Shown here: one piece after another, positions 56,248 through 64,000 of the stretch | How the letters are laid out: each line of letters starts with the position of its first letter | Numbering within the stretch: the first letter of the stretch is position 1 | Origin: Parietaria judaica | Lineage: Eukaryota; Streptophyta; Magnoliopsida; Rosales; Urticaceae | Direction of reading: 5' to 3' | Assembly: GCA_954871525.1 (NCBI GenBank) | Contig: OX940864.1 | Span: 5,760,001-5,824,000 of the forward strand | DNA length: 64,000 nucleotides | Notes under the pieces: model-generated | Databases searched by the model: none | Told to the model about the DNA's origin: nothing | Seen by the model: only the letters and a program-made list of their open reading frames with translations | Position numbers and translations under genes: made by a program

Positions 56248-58894
56248 TTAGCTTTCAGCCCCTAATCTTCCGATGGGAGACTTGGCCGTGTGATCGTCGA
56301 CCAACCAGAGACCGAAGTCTTTGAATCGCTTAATCTTCTTCTCGAAGCCTGTGATGTAATTGTTGTGGATAATGACGTGCTTGCCCTTTGTTTCTTTCAC
56401 CCATGTCTCGTTCTTGAAGTATAATCCCCCGCTCGGAAATGCAGCCTGGGGAAGCAGATACAGATCCACCTGCAATTTTTGTGAACACGGTTTAATTCTC
56501 GTTGGGATTTTTTTGAAGATCAGATCAAGAGACTACGAAGAAAAGATATCAAACTAAATGAGCTATAACAACATTCGCACCACCCGGAACCGCGGCGAAA
56601 TTCAGCAAACTTGAATTTTTGAAGTTTGTATAGTCTCTGTTTGCAACTTATTATTATTTTTTAAATCAATTTAACCCCGACCTTGTCCAATTGTCTCATT
56701 TATTCCTTTAATTTTTTATTTATCAATTTTCCCATTGATATAGTGAAGTTACCGTTTACCCCATCTCTGTTAAATAACGACTGTTTCGGTTCAATTTCAA
56801 GCCAGACGTGAGGATACGGCTGATTTATAGTAAAGACCAATTGAACGAGGTTTCTCGCATATGGTTTGAAATTTAACGGAAACCAAAAAATATTCAATGG
56901 ATAGGGGTAAACTGCTACAGCTTTACAAGTTCAAGGGACAATGTAAATTAGAAAAATCAAAGGGCGAACTACGGCAACGAGACAAGTTAATGAGGGAAAA
57001 CTAGTAACAGCTTTGTTTTCGAGGCAAACAGAGACAATTTAGTTTGGACTTGCTTAAAAGAACTCTGGTTTCACGATATTGCACTTATTGCAGAGTCGGG
57101 TGTCACATAAAAAAAAAAATATTAGGAAGGAAACCGTGAAAGACGGAAAAGAAAATACCTCTCCGGCGGTTTTGTTTAATGCCCAGTTGAAAGCCGGCTG
57201 ATCGTTTGCCTTCTTGGTTTTTGACCAAGGCTGTTCTTGAAGCTCTTCAATCCACTTATTCATCACTAGCTTGGCTCCGTTCGTAGGCCGTAAGAAAATC
57301 ATGCAACTGCATATGTAGGTGCGACCCTTCTTCCCTGGAGCCGGCAAATCGTGAGAATGCTTCAGAGGTTTGACCTGGATAAAAATAAAATAAAAAAAAA
57401 TCAATATGTTACTGATGATTAGTATCAGAATGAGAAAAACATTTAACTGTAATCCCGAGGCGAGGTAAAATCCGTAGACTTACCTGAGCCATATCATCGG
57501 TAAAATAAACGTCATGCTTGCCTTCCAAGTAAGGAAATGGATCAGCCATCCAGACCATATCAACATCATTGTACATGACATTGTAGCCGAGCTCCAAGAT
57601 CTGCAGAAGGTGACGAGGCCGTCGAGAAGTAAAGTTGAAGAACCCCTATGCAATAGAAACAAATTATCATGTACTGTATAAGGCAGTTTCTATACACAGA
57701 GAGACCAAAAGGAATATTATCTTCATAATAGAGCAACCATAAAGGATTATTAGAGCAAGACTGCAATGATAATCAGAAAAAAAATCCCCATTCCCCGTAC
57801 TTCGAATGACGAACACAAATCAAACATACAAAACCACTTCCTGGAGAACCTGTTATTTCACTCTTTCACGTCGTTAAAAACACTGGAAAAAACCCAAATG
57901 GGAAACCAAAATCAACACAAGAAAATTGAGGTGTACGCATCAAACGCCTCAGCGAGTTTAAGGCTCGAGGCACACGCCTCATGAAATTGAGGCGTGGGAA
58001 TAAACCTGGCCCTCTGCTTCGTAGGTTCCGAGGCGCCAAGCTACCAGCTCGCCTCGAGGCATACGCCTCGACCGATATTGAAAACCATGCTCACACTCCC
58101 ATAAATAAATCCCAGACCTTTGAAGTTTGACTGAATTACAAACACTCATCAAGAGAATACTGTAATTCAACAAAATCTGCCAACCAGCACTTCAAATTCC
58201 AAGCTTACAGTTGATGAAGCAATGAGAGAAAATCGCTAAGTGATAACTGAGAACAAAACTTAAGATCCGAGCTTAAGCTCAGAGTTCAATAACCATACAA
58301 GCAAACAAAATATGAGATAATATTCACCAGGCGATCATCTACTTTCTCGAAGTACTCCTAAATCCCAAATTTCAAACCATTTAAGAACAATCTCAATACC
58401 GAAATGCCTACCTGAGAACCAAATTTGTGAGCGGTCTGCGCATCGGGAGCGGGCGGGACGAGCACGGCGTGGCCGGGCCACCGCGCATTGACCTTGTAGA
58501 GCGTGGAGTAATCCTCGGCGATGACTAAAACCTTGTCCTGGTGCTTCTGCCTCGTGATGCTGATCAGCCAGTTGCTGAGGAACGGCAGGTACGGCTGGCT
58601 CACCGCGCAGACGATCACAGTCCCGTTCCTCGCCACGAACCCCGCCGCCTGCGCGAGCGTGTAAGCTCTCCACTTCGACGCCGACGGCTTCACGGCGGAG
58701 AACAGCCCCTCCGACGATCCCGACCACGGCGCGACCACGCCGAGGACGATCAAGAGAGAGAGGAGCACCAGGAGCGAGACAGGGCTGAGGAGCGAGAATG
58801 ATCTCCGCGACGAAGAAGAAGATCGCGGCGAGAGTGGATTGCCGTTCGAGAGCGGGTTCTGGATCGCCGATCTCTGGTGCAAGAACGACGACAT
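56248..58894 (-). CDS. MGP4: Rhamnogalacturonan-II xylosyltransferase (RGXT/MGP4 type)
   Basis: Four exons, 58894-58412, 57645-57484, 57374-57159 and 56469-56248, all in phase 0, give 360 residues, equal to Arabidopsis MGP4/RGXT4 (At4g01220). After a short cytosolic tail there is one membrane segment (about 34-53, SLLSPVSLLVLLSLLIVLGV), then a GT77 catalytic domain with NGTVIVCAVSQPYLPFLSNW, VLVIAEDYSTLY, the nucleotide-sugar/metal motif DVD in NDVDMVWMADPF, FTDDMAQ, ICSCMIFLRP and IIHNNYITG near the C-terminus. RGXT enzymes transfer xylose from UDP-xylose to fucose in pectin rhamnogalacturonan II in the Golgi; MGP4 is needed for pollen tubes. The choice of MGP4 over RGXT1-3 rests on its position beside the At4g01210-like gene. 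Confidence 0.92.
56633..57035. mobile_element. Inverted-repeat insertion in xylosyltransferase intron 3
   Basis: The 12-base word GTCTCTGTTTGC at 56633-56644 is repeated in perfect inversion (GCAAACAGAGAC) at 57024-57035. The approximately 400 bp between them are non-coding and make up most of the intron. No target duplication is evident. Confidence 0.55.
57925..58090. repeat. GAGGCG/CGCCTC palindromic cluster in intron 1
   Basis: Repeated GAGGC and CGCCTC words in alternating orientation (CGCCTC at 57945, 57975, 58050 and 58065; GAGGCG at 57990 and 58030) allow extensive foldback. It looks like a small transposon relic in the first intron of the xylosyltransferase gene. Confidence 0.5.
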
Positions 58895-58984
58895 CGATTC
58901 TCGATTTTCCTCCTAGGAACTCGAATTCTTCGACAATGTCGAAGCTATATGCTAGGGTTTGGTCTGTAGATTCTCTCTGAAGAA

Positions 58985-60062
58985 ATCTCTCTCTCAGAAG
59001 AGTGGAGATTGAGCTTTGGAGATGAAGAACAGAGTGTTGGTTTTAACTTAAGATCTGATCTGCATTTCAGTCGGTTGATCGGACGGCTGATATTGATTCT
59101 GGCAACTTTCTTTATTAACTTCTGTTTTAACAAATGGAGAATCTCTGTTAGTTTCGTTACTTTGCGCGGCGTGGCACTAAACGACAACTTTCTACCAAAC
59201 AACCTTGCGAAACGACAACCTTCTTTACATGAAACTTTTACGTTATTAATGTTTTTATTTTTCAATTTGATTCTAATTTTCACATATTTTATAATAGTGT
59301 TTCGAGACAAATTTAATACGATCATCAACAGAGTAATATAAGTAAGAGTTCATATAATGTTTGAAATTGTTAGAACTTGTGACCAAAATTTGTTTGTATT
59401 ACCGCCATTTCTAGCGCAATTAAACTTAACCGTACTAATTTTCGGGTACATGTACTCTTTTGTTGAAGGTCGTCCTAGCTTTTCCTGAGAGTACGGTATC
59501 GATTATTTCAGCGCCCTAGCGCTTTCGTACTCCAATATTAGCACGAGGCAGTTTCTCTACCCCTCAATTTCCCATGACATTAAAAAAATTGAAAAACACT
59601 TTTCAATCGAAAAATAAAAATAAAAATAAAAATTGTAATTGTTATTTATTTTTTACTATCCCATTCCTTTCCATTGAATATTTTTCTCGATTATAGTAAA
59701 TATTTGTTAAAATTTTATTTATCTTTCCATTTGTTGTTAATATGTTAATTTAAAAGATTAAAAAAAAACACTAAAATAAATAAACTATATACATGAAGGC
59801 AACCACCATGATAAATCAGACCAAACAACTAAAATTCATGTACATAAATATAAACATAAATTGTAGCTAACCCAATTTAATTAAACCATTTATCAGATAT
59901 TTAACAATCACCAACCAAACTCGTGATCATCATCAACATTACATCATTTATATGCACAATTAATCTTTCCTCATTATTATTAATAATTTGAATTTCCAAG
60001 ACCAATGATACTATAATCAAGCACAGAACAGATGATCTTCAAAAAGCACATGTGGCAAATAT
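58985..60062. other. Intergenic DNA, no further gene seen
   Basis: The left part is the promoter/leader side of the xylosyltransferase gene; the right part is the 3' side of ABIL1. A GC-richer spot near 59470-59560 contains the palindrome AGCGCCCTAGCGCT and was not recognised. Confidence 0.45.
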
Positions 60063-62308
60063 TCACGAGACGGATCCGGCTTTAAGCTTCGACGCTTTCT
60101 GTTTGACGAAGAAAGACGATAGCACGCTTTTGCTGCGGACCGGGACTCGTACGATCGCACGTTGGTTTTGGGCATCGAATGATCTGAAAGCTGTCATTGG
60201 CTTTGATCCCTCCAAGCCACCCTGCGAAAATTCATTACTTTAAAACCCGGAAAAAAGGGATTTAGAAACAACAAATAAGACCCATGTTTATCGTGTTTGA
60301 ATTTTTAGAGCAGTTTCCTTCGGAATTTGTAATTTGTAGCGATATCACCTGATCGGTAACAACTTGATGGTTTTAGGTTATGTTTTAAGTCACGTTTAAT
60401 GCTCCTACTAGTGTTTAAGGACGAGATCATTATAAAAGTACTAGTATGCGCATTGCACCTGGCTTAAAATTTGGCATAAAGTGGTGCAAAATAATTTACG
60501 GAAAACCGAGACAACTCTATAAGTTCAGGGCCATCACTGATAAATACACTTTTATATAGCTCGATCGTACAAAGTATGACTTTATTGCTTCTCAATTATT
60601 ATTTACCTTCCGGTTAGCACCCAAAATAGCTCCGTTTGTTGGGAAGCTGTCTCCATTTTCTGTATGACGATGAACTAACAGAGTCAGGAAGATGAATTTT
60701 GATAAATTTTGAAGGGCTCATATATATAATTATAATAGGTATTTAGGCCGTTAATTCTTGGATTCTACATACCAAAAAGACGGAAAACGTCGGTATTTTT
60801 TCCCGAGTTCTTCGTGTCCTCGGCGCTGCACAGAGAAAATTAGCTACTTACGTCCATGATAAAACCTAGGATGTTACAATTTAAAATGAGAAAAGAACAT
60901 TTCACTTACTTTGATGTTGGAGTTTGCAACATAGTCCCTTTCAAAGTAGACTTCGTCTCCGAGGCTAAATGCCACGAGAGCGTCTTTGATGCCGGGGAAT
61001 CTATTGTAACATAACAGAGGAAAAATGCAATTTAATGGACTTATCGTATCGAAACAAATATCAACTTATAAGTGAGAAAAATAAAACCACGTACTTGAAG
61101 GCTGAAGGCGATTTCGAGCTTGTAAATTACTTTGCCTAGTATCTGTGGGGACACGGGGACCGAAATGCACCTTTTTATTGACAGAATCTGGTTTGACAAA
61201 AAAATGAAAATGTCAATAATCTGACTCTTCTAGAACTAGATTCTCGGAAGTTAATCGATTTTAACTCTTACTTGGTAAAACATAGTGCTTGTGATGTCTC
61301 GGAGTGAAGGCCAACATCTGCTGTTGCCTGAGGCCTTCTTTCTCGGTGTACGTTTGACATGTAAGAAGTTTCTAAAATAAAAACAAAAAACAAAAAAACT
61401 AAGTTAATTAATATTGATCTATGTTTAATAATTTTTCAATGGCCACAAAATACAACTGTGCCGTATAGATTTACCTGATTTACACAACTAAGTTTAAGCC
61501 CCGTGGTTGAGATGTCTAGGGTTTGCTGGTCAAGAAGGTCCGTTAATTTGTAAGCCACCGTACCGAGGTGATCAACCGCATTAACTAGGGCTCGCACAGC
61601 ATAATCTTTGAGGTTGTCCAGAACCCTAGTTCACAAGTTTGAAATTAAACCGTCAAATTCGTAAACTCCTGAAATCGACTCGGGAGCGATGAATCAACTA
61701 GGACTCAAATCCTTGAGCTCCTGAAATTAATTAGGCCTCACACACTCGAAATAACGTCATCGTGTCAATCACAGTATTCGTCCGCCATAAGCGAGGACCA
61801 AATCAATTGGTGACGATTCGGTGTAAAGAGAACCGGGATCAATTGTTCATACTGAATCTACTTACATTTGTTTCTGTTCGCTGTGTAGATACGACTTTTC
61901 ACAGTACTCTGCCGCTGAATAAAGTTGAGGTCTCAGATTCTTAAGCTCCTGAAATCACCAACAGAGCATTAATGGAGGTCCATTGATTACCAAATTTGAA
62001 CAGCTTACACAAAGCTAAATTTCAAAAATGGTAGTCAAAATTAAAGGCATCAACGTCAACTTCCTCCATTGACAAGTCAAACACAAATCTATTCTTTAAA
62101 GCCGAACTATAAATGCAAAGCCAGGGGAAGAAACGGTCAATCAATCCATGCATGAAGTAAAAATCAAAGCCAAACAATCAGCATCAGATCTGATCCTAAA
62201 CTAGCGAGAACGAACCTGCAAAGCTTTGACGAAGTTCTTGCTCCGCTCCATAGACACTTCGTCGAAGGTCATCGCCGGATTGACCGGCCTCGATTGCTCT
62301 AGCTCCAT
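60063..62308 (-). CDS. ABIL1: ABI-like 1 subunit of the SCAR/WAVE complex
   Basis: Nine exons: 62308-62216, 61948-61866, 61625-61475, 61371-61272, 61187-61095, 61000-60910, 60825-60773, 60659-60607, 60221-60063. Every junction is GT/AG and keeps frame; the product is 291 residues (Arabidopsis ABIL1, At2g46225, is about 298). The conserved start PAMTFDEVSMERSKNFVKAL and the helical N-terminal part (QLYSAAEYCEKSYLHS, VLDNLKDYAVRALVNAVDHL, QQTLDIST) match Abi-family helices that assemble with SCAR and the other complex members. A linker (TPRHHKHYVLPNSVNKKVHF, SKTLSWHLASETKSTLKG) and a basic C-terminus (SVLSSFFVKQKASKLKAGSV) follow; plant ABIL proteins lack the animal SH3 domain, as here. The complex activates ARP2/3 for actin branching. 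Many exons are under 100 bases, so simple frame scans miss the gene. Confidence 0.93.
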
Positions 62309-62460
62309 CTCCGAGCAACCAATTCACCGCTCACACAAGCAAGCCCTAGATAGTTGATACCTCAAACAAACAAAAAACGTTGAACTTTCGGATTTCGAGC
62401 AGCGATTAGAACTCGGAGCTGATGTGGTGATTTTAAGGTTCGGATGTCAGATTTCTGGTG

Positions 62461-62476
62461 AGAGAGAGAGAGAGAA
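62461..62476. repeat. (GA)n tract in the ABIL1 leader
   Basis: A GA run about 155-170 bases above the ABIL1 ATG; on the gene strand it is a CT-rich leader element. Confidence 0.75.
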
Positions 62477-62539
62477 AGCGACGGAGATTGAGGGAGTGTT
62501 TAGTGGAAGCGATTCCGGGAAAATCCGAATTTTATTTTT

Positions 62540-63548
62540 TTAATTTTCCGGGAAAATGTGGAGTGTTTGGATGGAGTTGAATGCAAGGGAAACCGACAAG
62601 GCAATAAATGTAGGAATCGTAGATGTATTTATAAGGTGGTTGGCTTTGCGGTGGTTTGAAAATTCTCGAGATTAAACGGTATTGATGATGAGACGAGAGA
62701 GAGTAAAGAACACGGAATTTTTACCATTTTTATACCGAATATATCTAGTAATGCGATACTGCATTATAATCTTGGCCGATTGCGTCACGGTCTTGAAAAA
62801 AAAAATTACTTTACTTAATTTAACTTGCATTTTTATTTTTAAAATTTGATCGGTGTAACTTTATTGATTTTTAAAATTACAATGAAATTTTATATGAATA
62901 AGCCGTAAAATCAATTCATCCGGTGATTGTCAATTTCCGGATTTTAAAACTTTGGATGGGTGGAACGAACCAAAATCCGTTGTTGTTAAAATCTCGTTAG
63001 TATTAAAAAATAAAAATAAATGTTTATAAGTTTTCAAAAATAACATATGTTCAAGACATAATGATTTTGTTAAATCGATTGGATAATATTGAATATATGT
63101 CACCAATATTTTTTAGAGAAATCATACGTAATAGCCATGTTTAAATGTTGAAATTTTATTTTAGCCAACTTTTGTAATTGTTTAGTGAAATAGCCATTTT
63201 AGCATACGTGGCATATTAATCACAATATTAGATTCCCATATTAACCTTCTGTTATTTTCTTTAATATGCCACGATTTTTTTTATATATATTTTTTAATAA
63301 CGTGAAGAAGGTGAATCAAATCAACGTAATTTATGGTTAGAAATTTTGTTATTAATGGTGCAAGATTTTAGGGATTAATTTGTATATTTTAATACCATAT
63401 TTTTTTTATTCAAATACCAGATTTTTTTATTATTCAAATTCGTTAATTAAATCTGCACAATATTAGGGATTAATTATACACATTCAAATCACTCAACGAG
63501 TATTTGTGCTTATTATTTTGAAAATTTCAAACCAATTTTGAGCCTCAC
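62540..63548. other. AT-rich intergenic DNA upstream of ABIL1
   Basis: No gene is supported. CTAGTAATGCGATACTGCA and the TATATCTAG words near 62740-62765 resemble sequence at 51405-51425, possibly a shared small repeat end. Confidence 0.4.
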
Positions 63549-63628
63549 ATGAACAAAATTCAGATGAGTATGAAGTTTATAGAGATTTTCAGTGAATTGA
63601 CTAGCAGCAAGACGGAGAAGAGGCAAGC

Positions 63629-63973
63629 TTGCGATCTAGGCGAGGAAAGCGATGTCGTTTACGGAAGCTCATCGTTCGAGATGCAGCCGCCGGAATCGAC
63701 GGCGACAACGAGGTATTGGCGGAGGCCAGCGACTCGGGCTTCACCGAGGCATGGGAGAAGGTGATCCCGACGGAGAGGAAGCTGTGCCGTTCCACCATTG
63801 TTGTGGAACCTCAAGCTCCGTGCGAACCAAAGATTGCACCCATGCGCTCGAAGCAAGTGGAGAAGAACTCGGAACAGAGAATCAACGATTACTGGTCATC
63901 GTCGTCTAGGAGGGTCCATCGAAGGCGAAGACGCGAACCCAAGTGGGATTGGAAGCGAGGCGAGAAAACCTAG
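63629..63973 (+). CDS. Unrecognised basic ORF near the window edge
   Basis: A 114-codon frame in a GC-rich island after AT-rich DNA. It contains SDSGFTEAWEKVIPTERKLC and an arginine-rich C-terminus (RRVHRRRRREPKWDWKR). Other frames over the same island are also open, so composition may explain it. It could be a small gene, an exon of a gene continuing past 64000, or transposon cargo. I do not recognise it. Confidence 0.3.
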   Translation: MRSRRGKRCRLRKLIVRDAAAGIDGDNEVLAEASDSGFTEAWEKVIPTERKLCRSTIVVEPQAPCEPKIAPMRSKQVEKNSEQRINDYWSSSSRRVHRRRRREPKWDWKRGEKT

Positions 63974-64000
63974 AAAGGAGCATTCAAATATTTGCTTCCT

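Noticed and set aside
59470..59560. Possible rRNA or organelle-derived fragment with AGCGCCCTAGCGCT
   Set aside because: I could not match it with confidence to any rRNA or organelle gene; it is left as unexplained sequence.
1..64000. CRISPR arrays, bacterial operons or phage-like modules
   Set aside because: The window is plant nuclear DNA with spliced genes. The only regular array (38041-43314) has units of about 659 bp without spacers.

Overview
The window is nuclear DNA from a dicot plant. Its intergenic DNA is AT-rich and full of transposon relics. Its genes have short plant-type introns (GTAAGT-like donors, T-rich tracts before AG), several have CT-rich leaders, and the proteins match Arabidopsis families along their whole length. 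All gene identities come from reading translations against remembered families; no search was run.

Six protein genes and one tRNA are well supported. Minus strand, left to right: an F-box/kelch protein of the HAWAIIAN SKIRT type (6409-7635); a C2-domain protein with two upstream ORFs (21031-21786); BAG6, a calmodulin-binding co-chaperone (22722-25603, two coding exons); a 14-exon membrane-anchored glycosyltransferase like At4g01210 (45447-51107); a 4-exon rhamnogalacturonan-II xylosyltransferase of the RGXT/MGP4 type (56248-58894); and a 9-exon ABIL1 subunit of the SCAR/WAVE complex (60063-62308). A tRNA-Gly(TCC) lies on the plus strand at 55453-55524. The gene set interleaves loci that are neighbours in Arabidopsis on two chromosomes (At2g46225/At2g46240 and At4g01200/01210/01220) plus At3g61590, as expected of an unfractionated ancestral segment.

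Mobile DNA fills much of the rest. Three elements have exact target-site duplications: a 672-bp hAT-like element (2675-3346), a 564-bp hAT-like element (12382-12945), and a 1416-bp Mutator-like element with long inverted repeats and a GC-rich cargo (15822-17237). There are also two copies of one long unclassified element (about 9518-10800 and 35227-37045), two Helitron-type 3' ends (33811-33814 plus, 34964-34967 minus), a hAT transposase relic (27540-28519), a 5'-truncated Ty1/copia element with seven in-frame stops (28930-33048), and four insertions inside introns.

The most unusual locus is 38041-43314: eight direct copies of a unit of about 659 bp. Each copy carries its own TATA-box/leader/ATG segment and part of an unidentified reading frame. 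The array starts and ends at the same 5-base word ACTTC, and only the last copy runs on into a unique 3' end made of 17-residue repeats. It looks like a promoter-plus-5'-gene segment amplified in tandem, and I do not recognise the gene.
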